A stretch of DNA of 64,000 nt, from contig JAWKLJ010000001.1 of assembly GCA_041392805.1 (NCBI GenBank), positions 5,516,501 to 5,580,500 on the forward strand, read 5' to 3'. The translations under genes and the position numbers were made by a program. This DNA comes from Saprospiraceae bacterium. Its GTDB lineage: Bacteria > Bacteroidota > Bacteroidia > Chitinophagales > Saprospiraceae. Below, in pieces: positions 1-8,635 of the stretch (the first letter of the stretch is position 1; every line of letters starts with the position of its first letter). The notes below the pieces were generated by a model. That model was not told the origin of the DNA. It made no database searches and worked only from the letters and a program-made list of their open reading frames with translations.

Positions 1-1
1 G

Positions 2-100
2 AAACCTTATTTTAGTCAGCAGGAGCTAGGTGAAATGTATCTTGAACGGCAAATAAATAAAAAAAGTTATAATAAGACAATTATTTTGATGAAAAGTTAA
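2..100 (+). CDS. C-terminal fragment of an unidentified gene (left edge)
   Basis: A reading frame is open from base 2 to a TAA at 98-100, giving about 32 residues rich in Lys, Asn, Gln and Tyr. It has no start inside the window, so if real it is the tail of a gene entering from the left. No family is recognisable from so short a piece, and the other two plus frames close sooner. An AT-rich gap follows, which fits a gene end. It could be chance. Confidence 0.3.
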   Translation, partial: KPYFSQQELGEMYLERQINKKSYNKTIILMKS

Positions 101-385
101 TTTTTTTATTTTTATTCTGTTTTTTATTTCTTGTATTCAGAATACAGCTTTAATGTATGGCAATACTGCTTTTTTTATTTTGTGCAAATAGTTAAGCATA
201 TGTTAAGGTTTGAAAAAAAAATGATATAAACTTGGATCAATTGGAAAGATGGTCATATATTTGGCCCTGTCAAGTAAATTATTCCAATATCTTCTTCACT
301 AAAACTGTTGACTATCGAAAGTAACTTTTACACTAAATAATTCTTAAAGGAACATTAATCCCAAACACGCTTAAATTATTTAGTT
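101..385. other. AT-rich upstream region of the sigma factor gene
   Basis: About 285 bases without a supportable gene. The stretch is strongly AT-rich with A and T runs and presumably carries the promoter of the ECF sigma gene. I could not find a convincing TTTG / TAnnTTTG pair with proper spacing: a TTTG at 209-212 and a TAAACTTG at 227-234 lie only 14 bases apart. Confidence 0.4.
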
Positions 386-967
386 ATGCAAGTTACGCCG
401 CTTAATGATCAACAGCTTATTGCACGCTATCTTGAAGGTGATGAGAGAGCATTTGAAGAGCTCTTAAACCGTCACCAGCAAAAAATTTACACTTCCATTT
501 ATTTGTTTGTCAAAGAGCAAAGTCTCGCGGAAGACATCTTCCAAGAAGTCTTTATCAAGATTATTGACACACTTCGAAAGGGTAAGTACAATCATGAAGG
601 GAAATTCCTACAATGGGCTTTGCGTATCTCGTACAATATGTGCGTAGATTATTTCCGCAGAACCAAGCGTAGGCCACAGGTATCTCCTACTGATACCTTT
701 GACATTTTTGACGTATTACCACTTACCGAAGAAAATGCCGAGCAAAACATCATTCGCAGCCAAACGCACGATAAAGTGCGTAAGTTGGTGGACATGTTGC
801 CACCCGAGCAGCGCGAAGTTGTTATCCTTCGTCATTACGCAGACATGAGCTTCAAAGAAATTGCCAAGCTCACCCGCGTAAGTATCAATACAGCCCTTGG
901 TAGGATGCGCTATGCTTTGATCAACATTCGAAAGATGGTAGAAGAAAAGGAAGTTATTTTACAGTGA
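386..967 (+). CDS. ECF-subfamily RNA polymerase sigma factor
   Basis: A 193-residue sigma-70 family protein of extracytoplasmic-function size. Region 2 is at about residues 20-95, with the typical EDIFQEVFIKI segment and an R-x-S-Y-N-x-C-x-D-Y-F-R-R promoter-melting helix. Region 4 is at about 130-185, with LPPEQREVVILRHYADMSFKEIA forming the helix-turn-helix. There is no region 1.1 or 3. ECF factors redirect RNA polymerase to a small regulon and are usually held by an anti-sigma factor, but no anti-sigma gene lies next to it here, so its signal is unknown. A strong hairpin follows the gene at 1078-1112. Confidence 0.93.
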   Translation: MQVTPLNDQQLIARYLEGDERAFEELLNRHQQKIYTSIYLFVKEQSLAEDIFQEVFIKIIDTLRKGKYNHEGKFLQWALRISYNMCVDYFRRTKRRPQVSPTDTFDIFDVLPLTEENAEQNIIRSQTHDKVRKLVDMLPPEQREVVILRHYADMSFKEIAKLTRVSINTALGRMRYALINIRKMVEEKEVILQ

Positions 968-1077
968 TTTCCGTCTGAACCGTTATGCACACAAAAGTGG
1001 TTAATTATTCTTAAACCAAACGATTTCTCTTTTCACCGATTTAAGCTGTTTAGGTTTGGTTTAGACTGTTAGCCTAC

Positions 1078-1112
1078 ATAGGCCTTTCAGGGGTAATCCC
1101 TGAAAGGCCTAT
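1078..1112. terminator. Bidirectional hairpin terminator between sigma factor and hemB
   Basis: Two 15-base arms (1078-1092 and 1098-1112) are perfectly complementary around a 5-base loop, and TTTTATTA follows on the plus strand. The convergent hemB stop codon lies only five bases beyond, so the hairpin probably ends transcripts from both sides. Confidence 0.8.
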
Positions 1113-1116
1113 TTTA

Positions 1117-2103
1117 TTATATCCTACTGAATTTAGCAAAATCTTTCGCAAAATAAGTGATAATGACATCTGCTCCGGCCCGATGAATGCTTAATAAGGT
1201 TTCGGGCATTGCCGTTTCATAATTCAACCAGCCATTTCTACAGGCAGCCAAGAGCATGGCACATTCACCACTAACATGGTAAGCTGCAATAGGAAGATCG
1301 AAGTTTTGTTTTAAAGCCGCAATAACATCCAGATAATGTAGGGCAGGTTTTACCATTAAAAAATCAGCACCTTCCTCGGTATCCAATGCTGCCTCCCTCA
1401 AGGCTTCTCGTTTATTGGCCGGATCCATTTGGTAGGTCTTTTTGTCCTTCGGAATATCGGTACTATCTTTTGGGGCACTATCAAGAGCATCTCTAAATGG
1501 GCCATAAAAAGCACTGGCGTATTTGGCGGTATAGGACATTATTCCGGTGTCCTGAAAACCGGCATTGTCCAGGGCTTTCCGAATATGCCCCACTCGCCCG
1601 TCCATCATATCGGAAGGGCCGATGAGGTCAAACCCTGCTTCTGCTTGGGCGACTGCCATTTTTCCCAGGATATCGAGGGTCTCGTCATTGACGATTTTGC
1701 CGCCTCTTACAAGGCCATCATGGCCATCACTACTGTAGGGATCCATAGCAACGTCGCTGATAAGGCAAGCCTCGGGGAAGCGGGCTTTGATCTCCAAGGC
1801 CATTTTGAGGTAAAAATTTTCAACCTGGTAGCTATAAGTTGCTGTTTTATTTTTGTACGCTGCTGGAATGGCGGGGAATAGAATGAAATTATTGATGCCA
1901 AGGTTCAGGCATTCTTCTACTTCCAGCAAGGCATGGTCGAGTGAAAGCCTATAAGTTCCTGGAAGGGAAGGGATTTCCGTTTTTAGCTGTTTACCATCCA
2001 CCAAAAAAAGCGGTTGGACAAGGTGATTACGGTTTAATTGGGTTTCGCGAACCATTCCTCGAATAGCTGCAGATTGGCGGTTTCGTCTGGGTCTTTTAAG
2101 CAT
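1117..2103 (-). CDS. hemB: Delta-aminolevulinic acid dehydratase (porphobilinogen synthase)
   Basis: This cytoplasmic enzyme condenses two 5-aminolevulinate molecules to porphobilinogen in haem synthesis. The 328-residue length is normal. The two Schiff-base lysines are visible at about K194 (SYTAKYAS) and K252 (FLMVKPALHYLD), and the GPSDMMDGRV signature is at 162-171. The metal-binding stretch at 117-130 has Asp residues (DVAMDPYSSDGHDG) where zinc-dependent enzymes have Cys, which places it in the zinc-independent, Mg-type class. No other haem gene is nearby. The gene ends against a shared terminator. Confidence 0.97.
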   Translation of the reverse strand: MLKRPRRNRQSAAIRGMVRETQLNRNHLVQPLFLVDGKQLKTEIPSLPGTYRLSLDHALLEVEECLNLGINNFILFPAIPAAYKNKTATYSYQVENFYLKMALEIKARFPEACLISDVAMDPYSSDGHDGLVRGGKIVNDETLDILGKMAVAQAEAGFDLIGPSDMMDGRVGHIRKALDNAGFQDTGIMSYTAKYASAFYGPFRDALDSAPKDSTDIPKDKKTYQMDPANKREALREAALDTEEGADFLMVKPALHYLDVIAALKQNFDLPIAAYHVSGECAMLLAACRNGWLNYETAMPETLLSIHRAGADVIITYFAKDFAKFSRI

Positions 2104-2356
2104 GAATTATATTGTTGATATTGATCATTACCAAGGTAAGGGAATTCTATAGGTCTGGCAAGGGGTGGCTCGTTTTTTGACGTAAATGGGAGAAAGGGGT
2201 GGGTGGTATTGGAGGATTGGGGCAAGGCCTAGCGACAAAGCGATATTGAAATTGCCAGTGAAGCGCTGCGATGTAGGTGGAGCTACAGGCAGTCAAGGAA
2301 GTGGCAAGTTCACGAGCGGCGTCCGGCAGGCAGGAATTTTGATTGATATTTTAATT

Positions 2357-2614
2357 TTAATTGCCAATGTCCTTGCTCCCCTCCTTTTTAGGTACGGGAT
2401 CATGTCCGTGTGGTCCCCAAGGGTGGCATTTGCTAATGCGTTTAATACCTAGCCAAGTTCCTTTTAGGATTCCCCATTCCTGGATTGCTTCGATGGTATA
2501 TTGGGAGCAAGTGGGCTGGAAGCGGCATTTACTTGGGCCGAGCATGGGGGAAATAGAGAGTTGATAAAAGCGGATGGGGAGGATGTAAATAAGCCTTAGG
2601 AATTTTCGCATCAT
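2357..2614 (-). CDS. yidD: Membrane protein insertion efficiency factor YidD
   Basis: An 85-residue protein with the YidD core: an N-terminal amphipathic/hydrophobic helix followed by the three-Cys signature CRFQPTCSQYTIEAI at about residues 30-44, then KCHPWGPHGHDPVP. YidD is thought to help YidC insert inner-membrane proteins. It follows the DUF6702 gene by two bases and lies upstream of hemB on the same strand, with about 250 bases between. It is not next to rnpA or yidC here. Confidence 0.93.
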   Translation of the reverse strand: MMRKFLRLIYILPIRFYQLSISPMLGPSKCRFQPTCSQYTIEAIQEWGILKGTWLGIKRISKCHPWGPHGHDPVPKKEGSKDIGN

Positions 2615-2616
2615 GT

Positions 2617-3150
2617 TTATTGTTTGAAACTAACGGTGTTGCTACTACTTCCTTTTTTAAACAACCACATCCCACTTTGGTTGTTTGGTCCTTTTATACT
2701 TATGATATTTTGTTGGTCTTCAAAGGTTTCCATCAAGAGGTCATTGCTGACTTTGATACTATTAATGTTTGTCACCGCTTCAATTTCGAGGTAGCACCAA
2801 AGCGAGGATAGGTCCTCAGAAATTTCTTTACCCAAGTAGTTATAGGTCACTTCCTGTCCATTGACGGCGAGGTGAAAGTGCTCAAGGAGGTAATTCTGAA
2901 AGTGCTGCTCTGCATCCGGTGCCTCTTTGGGGGTACAAAGGGCCAGGTGATCTTTACCCTCTCTTCGCAGGGCCTCTTCCAGGTCATCGATGAAGACTTG
3001 CATGCTGATCTGGATGGCCTGATCAGTTGTGTTATATTCAATAAGGCATTTGCTGAGGTGGAAATCATGCAGACTATAGGCCGGAATAGCCGAGGAGGCT
3101 ATGATTGAGGGAGATATCGTATGCAGGAATAGTACAAAAAAATATTTCAT
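2617..3150 (-). CDS. DUF6702 family periplasmic protein
   Basis: A 177-residue protein starting with a signal peptide (hydrophobic residues 3-20). The body matches my recollection of DUF6702: a beta-rich domain beginning at HDFHLSKCLIEYN and containing IQISMQVFIDDLEEALR. The function is unknown. It sits 16 bases downstream of a HupE/UreJ-like membrane protein and two bases before yidD. This pairing is common in Bacteroidota and suggests a shared membrane-linked role, possibly metal or small-molecule handling, but that is inference. Confidence 0.75.
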   Translation of the reverse strand: MKYFFVLFLHTISPSIIASSAIPAYSLHDFHLSKCLIEYNTTDQAIQISMQVFIDDLEEALRREGKDHLALCTPKEAPDAEQHFQNYLLEHFHLAVNGQEVTYNYLGKEISEDLSSLWCYLEIEAVTNINSIKVSNDLLMETFEDQQNIISIKGPNNQSGMWLFKKGSSSNTVSFKQ

Positions 3151-3166
3151 GATGGGCGTTTAGTCA

Positions 3167-3766
3167 TCAAATAGGAATTCTTTCTAAAGCCATAATTAGC
3201 GCTGGTCCGGCGGTCATTCCTGATATAAAAAGGTTCCATTCGGGGGCTTTCACTTTTAGGAAATTAAACGCTACAAAAGCGATAATTAGTATCACTACGA
3301 CAATACTCAATTGCCCCAGTTCTACCCCAATATTGAATGCGAGCAGTTGAGCAATAAAATTGCTTTCTTCTCCCGGCATCAGTGTCGACCTCAAGAAATT
3401 GGAAAACCCCATACCATGAACCAACCCAAACCCTAATGCAAAAAGATAATTGAGGTGCCATTTTGGGGTTGCCGATGCCTGGTGCTTTGGCTGAGAAATG
3501 ACATTATAGAGTGCTGTTATAAAAATGGTAATGGGAATAAGAAATTCGACCCAAGCGGCAGGAATACGGATGATATCCAATGCTGCCAGGGCCAAGGTAA
3601 AGGAATGACCAATGGTGAAAGCCGTAACCAATATGGCTACTTGCTTCCATTGCTGCAAACGATAAATGGCACATAAGGCTACCAAAAACAGCATATGGTC
3701 ATAACCTTTTAAGTCTAGTATATGATCGAAGCCCAGTCCTAAATAAGTTGAGAATAAGGATTGCAT
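3167..3766 (-). CDS. HupE/UreJ-like membrane protein
   Basis: A 199-residue integral membrane protein with about six hydrophobic segments. Conserved polar residues lie in membrane helices: FDHILDLKGYDHMLFLVAL near the N-terminus, TIGHSFTLALA, and GLVHGMGFSNFLR. These His/Asp motifs are typical of HupE/UreJ proteins, some of which transport nickel or cobalt. No urease or hydrogenase gene is nearby, so the substrate is unknown. A strong terminator lies just upstream, so it likely begins its own transcript with DUF6702 and yidD. Confidence 0.8.
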   Translation of the reverse strand: MQSLFSTYLGLGFDHILDLKGYDHMLFLVALCAIYRLQQWKQVAILVTAFTIGHSFTLALAALDIIRIPAAWVEFLIPITIFITALYNVISQPKHQASATPKWHLNYLFALGFGLVHGMGFSNFLRSTLMPGEESNFIAQLLAFNIGVELGQLSIVVVILIIAFVAFNFLKVKAPEWNLFISGMTAGPALIMALERIPI

Positions 3767-3790
3767 TTTTGCTGTAAAAGTAAGAAAGAA

Positions 3791-3820
3791 AAAGGGCTTT
3801 CAGATTTCTGAAAGCCCTTT
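3791..3820 (-). terminator. Intrinsic terminator downstream of ahcY and the repeat array
   Basis: Arms at 3791-3803 and 3808-3820 pair perfectly over 13 bases around a four-base loop. Read on the minus strand the stem is followed by a T-rich run (TTTCTTTCTTA). It would stop ahcY transcripts after they cross the 22-bp tandem array and before hupE. Confidence 0.85.
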
Positions 3821-3876
3821 ATATGTATAACTGCGTCTAAATAATAGTACTTATGACTCAGTACTCAGTCTCAATA

Positions 3877-4042
3877 CCTCATTAGTATAAGCACCCTACC
3901 TCATTCGTATAAGCACTCTATCTCATCAGTATAAGCACCCTACCTCATTCGTATAAGCACCCTACCTCATCAGTATAAGCACCCTACCTCATTAGTGTAA
4001 GCCCCCTACCTCATCACTATAAGCACCCTACCTCATTAGTAT
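3877..4042. repeat. 22-bp tandem repeat, seven full copies plus a partial copy
   Basis: Seven head-to-tail 22-base units start at 3877, 3899, 3921, 3943, 3965, 3987 and 4009, with a 12-base eighth copy at 4031-4042. The unit starts CCTCATtAGTATAAGCAC, and most changes fall at base 7 and the two or three after it. The last partial copy includes the ahcY stop codon (4036-4038), so the array begins inside the gene end and runs through its 3' untranslated region. Weak half-copies (CTCAGTACTCAGTCTC) lie just left at 3857-3874. Confidence 0.95.
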
Positions 4043-5349
4043 CTGTAGTACTCTGGCTTATAAGGTCCCTCGGGTCTTACACCGATGTAACTCGCCTGAT
4101 CTTTACTTAACTCTTCGAGTTCCACCCCAATTTTGGAAAGGTGCAATCTTGCCACCTTTTCGTCCAGGTGTTTAGGAAGCATATAAACCTGATTGTCGTA
4201 TTGCTCATTATTATTCCACAATTCTAATTGAGCCAAAACCTGGTTGGTGAAGGAATTGGACATTACAAAAGAAGGATGTCCGGTGGCACAACCCAGGTTA
4301 ACCAAACGGCCTTCTGCCAAAACGATAATGTCCTTGCCATCGACCGAATACTTATCGACCTGAGGTTTGATGACTATTTTACTTGCCCCGTGGGTTTTAT
4401 TCAACCAGGCCATGTCGATTTCATTATCAAAGTGGCCAATATTGCAAACGATGGTTTTGTCATTCATCAACTTAAAGTGCTCGGCCGTCACAATATTTTT
4501 GTTCCCAGTTGCAGTAACGACGATATTGGCACGAGGGATAGCGTTGACCATTTTTTTCACTTCAAAGCCGTCCATAGCCGCTTGTAAAGCACAAATAGGA
4601 TCGATTTCGGTGATGATGACCCGGCAGCCAGCCCCTCTGAGCGAAGCAGCAGAACCTTTACCCACATCGCCATAACCAGCCACAACGGCCACTTTACCTG
4701 CGATCATGATATCTGTTGCCCGGCGGATAGCATCTACGCAGCTTTCTTTACAGCCATATTTATTATCAAATTTTGACTTGGTGACGGAGTCATTGATATT
4801 GATTGCCGGAAGCGGAAGCGTTCCTTGCTGTTGGCGTTCGTACAAACGGTGCACACCCGTAGTGGTTTCTTCGCTAATTCCGCGGATACCTGCTACTAAT
4901 TCTGGGTGTTTATCCAAAACAATATTGGTAAGGTCTCCGCCATCATCCAGGATCATATTCAAAGGTTTGCCATCTTCAAAAGCAAAAAGCGTTTGCTCGA
5001 TGCACCACCAGAATTCGTCCTCATTGAGGCCTTTCCACGCAAAAACGGGAATATCTGCTGCTGCGATAGCTGCAGCGGCGTGATCTTGGGTAGAAAAAAT
5101 ATTACAAGAAGACCAGCTAACTTCTGCCCCTAACTCCACTAGGGTTTCGATCAATACGGCAGTTTGAATAGTCATGTGAAGGCAACCGGCAATACGTGCA
5201 CCTTTGAGTGGCTTGGAGGGGCCAAATTCTTCACGCAAAGCCATTAAGCCTGGCATTTCTGCTTCGGCCAATTCTATTTCTTTGCGACCCCAATCAGCTT
5301 GGGATATATCTTTTACTTTATACTTTAAAGTGGCTGTTGATTGCATCAA
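4036..5349 (-). CDS. ahcY: S-adenosyl-L-homocysteine hydrolase
   Basis: This NAD-dependent cytosolic enzyme splits S-adenosylhomocysteine to adenosine and homocysteine, relieving product inhibition of methyltransferases. The 437 residues cover the whole family. The substrate domain includes CLHMTIQTAVLIETL at 56-70 and the NDSVTKSKFDNKYGC segment at 186-200. The NAD-binding glycine loop is GYGDVGKGSAASLRGAG at 225-241, and the C-terminal KPEYYRY tail that completes the neighbouring subunit's site is present. A Bacteroidota-type promoter precedes it and a tandem array abuts its stop codon. Confidence 0.98.
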   Translation of the reverse strand: MMQSTATLKYKVKDISQADWGRKEIELAEAEMPGLMALREEFGPSKPLKGARIAGCLHMTIQTAVLIETLVELGAEVSWSSCNIFSTQDHAAAAIAAADIPVFAWKGLNEDEFWWCIEQTLFAFEDGKPLNMILDDGGDLTNIVLDKHPELVAGIRGISEETTTGVHRLYERQQQGTLPLPAININDSVTKSKFDNKYGCKESCVDAIRRATDIMIAGKVAVVAGYGDVGKGSAASLRGAGCRVIITEIDPICALQAAMDGFEVKKMVNAIPRANIVVTATGNKNIVTAEHFKLMNDKTIVCNIGHFDNEIDMAWLNKTHGASKIVIKPQVDKYSVDGKDIIVLAEGRLVNLGCATGHPSFVMSNSFTNQVLAQLELWNNNEQYDNQVYMLPKHLDEKVARLHLSKIGVELEELSKDQASYIGVRPEGPYKPEYYRY

Positions 5350-5398
5350 ATAATATATTTAGGATGAATGATCAAATTAGTTCTTTTGAATGAAGCTG

Positions 5399-5430
5399 CA
5401 AAATTAGGTAATTCCTTAGTCTTTTTCAAT
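5399..5430 (-). promoter_or_regulatory. Putative ahcY promoter (TAnnTTTG type)
   Basis: On the minus strand a TAATTTTG element (5399-5406) lies 20 bases after an ATTG (5427-5430). This fits the Bacteroidota -7 TAnnTTTG and -33 TTTG pattern with one mismatch at -33. It is about 50 bases upstream of the ahcY start; the -33 element falls in the end of the preceding gene. Confidence 0.5.
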
Positions 5431-6019
5431 ACTTCAACATTTCCTTTAGGTTCTTTAGGGATTCGAATGGAAGATTAACAACCGTTGCATTGGCCAACCA
5501 GCCAGGAATACTGCCCCCTGGTTCGGAATGATTCTCATATACTACTTTTATTTTCCCATTTTCCTTTGCGGTAAATTCCCAAAAACCTTCTGATTTAGGA
5601 ATACGGACATGGTCCTGCCTAATAGGTATATAATCAGGAAGACAAGTTGCTAGGATAGTGAGTGATTTTGAGCTGGATTTGAAAGTGAATTGGTAAACGC
5701 CATCTCGGTCCGTGACGGGCCAAGGGGCATCGGTTTGAAGGTAAAAGATCTGTGAATTTGGCGAAGAGGCCAGGACTTCGGCCAGTTTGGCGCCCGGAAC
5801 CCATTCTGTGTATCGGCTGACATCCTTGAATAATGCAGCTATACTTTCCAGGCTACCGGTGACCTCCGTTTCTCCTCTGAAGGCGCGCATAGTAGCGTCG
5901 GAAATTTTGCGGGTATATACCTGAATTCCGTCCTTATCCTTTTTTAGTTCCCATTCTACTTCCTTAGATGAAAAGCCACTTAGGATGATGAGCAACACAC
6001 ATAGAAAAACTACTTTCAT
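5426..6019 (-). CDS. START-domain (SRPBCC) protein, exported
   Basis: A 197-residue protein with a short signal peptide (residues 1-17) and a single START/Bet v1-like lipid-binding domain. Recognisable features are WELKKDKDGIQVYTRKI at the N-terminus, a central WVPGAKLAEVL and DRDGVYQFTFKS, and a C-terminal GSIPGWLANATVVNLPFESLKNLK helix. Members bind lipids or other hydrophobic ligands in a deep cavity; the ligand here is unknown. It lies on the same strand as ahcY, with the putative ahcY promoter overlapping its 3' end. Confidence 0.85.
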   Translation of the reverse strand: MKVVFLCVLLIILSGFSSKEVEWELKKDKDGIQVYTRKISDATMRAFRGETEVTGSLESIAALFKDVSRYTEWVPGAKLAEVLASSPNSQIFYLQTDAPWPVTDRDGVYQFTFKSSSKSLTILATCLPDYIPIRQDHVRIPKSEGFWEFTAKENGKIKVVYENHSEPGGSIPGWLANATVVNLPFESLKNLKEMLKY

Positions 6020-6121
6020 ACAAATGACGCCTGTTTTAATAAACCCAAAGAATTAAATACCTCTTTTGTGTTGCCTAACAGTGAAAGGGGGTAGATGGTT
6101 TGACTAAAGGTTGACTAAAGT

Positions 6122-7813
6122 TTAATTTTTCGCGATTTTATTCCATGGCGTATGCTGGTATTGCCTGAAGGTAAAATACCACAAAACGATAACGACTAAT
6201 GCAATAGCTAATACAATGGGTGTTTTATCTACTACGAGATAATGCAGACCTCCCATGATACTAGCAAGGACCAGCGAAGATATTCCTGCTGTGAAATTTG
6301 AGCCTTTGTTCATATTATCCCAACTATCCGAAAAAGGCATTTTTTTAGCCTGGATTAAAGTAAGAATGATAGTGCCCAAAAGCATAATATTGGCAAAACC
6401 CAACATAAAGTCATCGATGACTTTGGGGCCCCAAATAGATAAACCGACCATAAACATAATCCCGTAAGCCGGAAGAAAAAACTTGGTGACGATAGCTTTG
6501 GCAGTACCGCTCAAAATCCAGCCGGGTTTGTCGAGCGGGGAGGCGTAGAAGATCCAGGTTGCAATATGTTTGTTGGAGTATTGGCTACTCATAAGGGGGG
6601 TGGTCAATAATAAAAAGCAAAAATAGACGAGTAGCAGATAAGAGCTGCCCTCTAGAAGCTGTTGCCATCTTTCCTGTAAGGAACCCTCCCCATTGAGGGC
6701 AAAATACACGAAAAATGCAGGGACCATTCCAAAACCAGGATACACCCTCAATTTGTAATCTCTATTCCTGGCAGTCAGGCGCCAACTCCATTTGAAAGCG
6801 GCCTTCTCCGTTTCGTTGTTGCAAATCCAATCTGCCAAATGTTCTATTCGACTACTTTGAACTATTTTTTCAGCAGCATCTTTGTTTTTTTCTTCGGAAG
6901 AGGCACCACCTCCCTCTGTGATTGCCATCATTTTTTGGTTGAAAGCTTTGGTCAATACCGTGAGGATTAACCATCCACAGATAATCGGTGTCAATATGGC
7001 CAATGCACTTAGTGTGAAGACGACTAAAGAATAATTAGCATCCACTAAAAGGGACCAAAGTCCAGCCAACCAAGAAGGTGGGAGCAATAGGACAAAAGGA
7101 GAAGTGAGGATATCGGCATTTTCGAAATCCTTCATATCTATCAATCGAGGGAGGAGGTAATAGGCCGAAAAAATCGTAACGGTAAAAATGATCTGTAGGT
7201 AGTTAATGATCTCCTTAAATTTTTGTGGGGTACTCAGTCGCAGTATGAATAAATAGATAAGGTTCACTAAAAAAATGACAAAGACAAGGCCCAGCATGAT
7301 TTGCAATGAAAAGGTTAAGAACCCAAGAAACCCATACTTGACAAATAGAAAGATAAGCGCTGGAAGAATAAAAGCCAATACTAATTTGGATAAATAAATG
7401 CTTATGTGCAAAAGCCTGGAAACAGTGAGGGTTCGATCATTTATGGGTCGAGGAAGCAAAATGTAGTTGTCTCTCACATCAATAAGGACCTCCGTGAAAT
7501 CTGTAATTAAAGTCATGGCAAGCATCACCATCCAACCTGCAAAATAAAGGGTGAACCCCGTTGCTTTTTCCTGAAAGATGATTAGTGGCATTAAAAAGAA
7601 GGCACCAATGAAAAGAAAGACAAAGATGGAGACCCAATCCTGGTTTTTCAAGGCCCGTTGGCTGGTACGTCCTTGGGTATTAAATACACTTGCCCGCCTG
7701 CTATCCATTTTGATTTTGCTAGACAAAATCGCTTCCAATTGGCCAGTATCTACACCAAGCCTTACCCACATGAAATTGAAAAGCGTGACCAATTTTAATA
7801 GGAACTTATTCAT
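6122..7813 (-). CDS. Multi-pass ABC transporter permease
   Basis: A large polytopic membrane protein with roughly ten to twelve hydrophobic segments and a charged cytosolic stretch near the middle (EEKNKDAAEK). I start it at the Met of MNKFLLKLVTLFNF, which overlaps the stop of the upstream ATPase gene by eight bases, rather than at an upstream Met 27 bases earlier, which would give a 572-residue product. The overlap implies translational coupling, so the pair probably forms one ABC-2-like exporter. The substrate cannot be told from sequence. Confidence 0.8.
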   Translation of the reverse strand: MNKFLLKLVTLFNFMWVRLGVDTGQLEAILSSKIKMDSRRASVFNTQGRTSQRALKNQDWVSIFVFLFIGAFFLMPLIIFQEKATGFTLYFAGWMVMLAMTLITDFTEVLIDVRDNYILLPRPINDRTLTVSRLLHISIYLSKLVLAFILPALIFLFVKYGFLGFLTFSLQIMLGLVFVIFLVNLIYLFILRLSTPQKFKEIINYLQIIFTVTIFSAYYLLPRLIDMKDFENADILTSPFVLLLPPSWLAGLWSLLVDANYSLVVFTLSALAILTPIICGWLILTVLTKAFNQKMMAITEGGGASSEEKNKDAAEKIVQSSRIEHLADWICNNETEKAAFKWSWRLTARNRDYKLRVYPGFGMVPAFFVYFALNGEGSLQERWQQLLEGSSYLLLVYFCFLLLTTPLMSSQYSNKHIATWIFYASPLDKPGWILSGTAKAIVTKFFLPAYGIMFMVGLSIWGPKVIDDFMLGFANIMLLGTIILTLIQAKKMPFSDSWDNMNKGSNFTAGISSLVLASIMGGLHYLVVDKTPIVLAIALVVIVLWYFTFRQYQHTPWNKIAKN

Positions 7814-8597
7814 CGTCGCTTTTTTTGTCTTGGAAAGCATCTAAAAAATCGCCAGCCAGGCTTTCATAATTTTGGCCTCTGGTCAGGGTAGTAAACAGTT
7901 GTTCCAGGCTTTCTCCTTCTCGTTCTTTCAATTCGGCAAAAGGCCCATCTGCAATGATTTGCCCCTGGTTGATGAGGATAATTCGATCGGACACTTTTTC
8001 AACAACGTCCATCATGTGGGAACAATAAAAAATGGTTTTTCCTTCTGCTGCCAGGCGGGCGATGATTTCCTTCACCAGGATGACGGAGTTGGCATCTAGT
8101 CCCGACAATGGCTCATCCAAAAAGATAATTTCTGGATTGTGGATAAGGCCAGAGATAAGTAAAACCTTTTGCCGCATCCCTTTTGAGAAGGTGTCAATTC
8201 GCTGGTCTTTGTGATCTTCCAAACCAAAAAAGCGAAGCATTCGAGTCGCCCTTTCCATCAAAACAGTCTTGTCCATATGATGAAGGGCCCCAACCAATTC
8301 TAAAAATTCCATCGGGCTAAGTACTTCATACATTTCGGCTTGTTCCGGTACATACCCAATCAGCTTTTTAACGGCAAGGGCATCGGTTTTGACATCGTAC
8401 CCTTTCAATTTTACCTCTCCTTCAAATTGCCCATCCAAACCGATGAGAATACGTACAGTGGTGCTTTTTCCTGCCCCATTAGGTCCAATATAGCCAATCA
8501 CCTGTCCTGGATAAATATCCATATCGATGCCACGTAATACCTGATTGGCACCGTAGTTTTTTCGCAATCCTCTAATGCTGATAATAGGTGTATCCAT
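7806..8597 (-). CDS. ABC transporter ATP-binding protein
   Basis: A 263-residue nucleotide-binding subunit with Walker A GPNGAGKST at about 38-46, Q-loop YVPEQAEMYEV, ABC signature FSKGMRQKVLL, Walker B EIIFLDEPLSGLD and the H-switch CSHMMD. The MxxVLSPxEFL segment after the Q-loop resembles ABC-2 (drug or lipid export) ATPases. It is translationally coupled to the downstream permease gene. An acidic tail (DKKSDDE) ends the protein. Confidence 0.93.
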   Translation of the reverse strand: MDTPIISIRGLRKNYGANQVLRGIDMDIYPGQVIGYIGPNGAGKSTTVRILIGLDGQFEGEVKLKGYDVKTDALAVKKLIGYVPEQAEMYEVLSPMEFLELVGALHHMDKTVLMERATRMLRFFGLEDHKDQRIDTFSKGMRQKVLLISGLIHNPEIIFLDEPLSGLDANSVILVKEIIARLAAEGKTIFYCSHMMDVVEKVSDRIILINQGQIIADGPFAELKEREGESLEQLFTTLTRGQNYESLAGDFLDAFQDKKSDDE

Positions 8598-8635
8598 GAT
8601 TTTAAGTCGTATTTTCCTATTTTACAAACCGCAGA

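Noticed and set aside
3841..4042. CRISPR array
   Set aside because: The repeats are head to tail without spacers and no cas genes are near.
5350..5425. SAH or SAM riboswitch upstream of ahcY
   Set aside because: Only about 50 bases separate the predicted promoter from the start codon and no riboswitch-like helices are visible.
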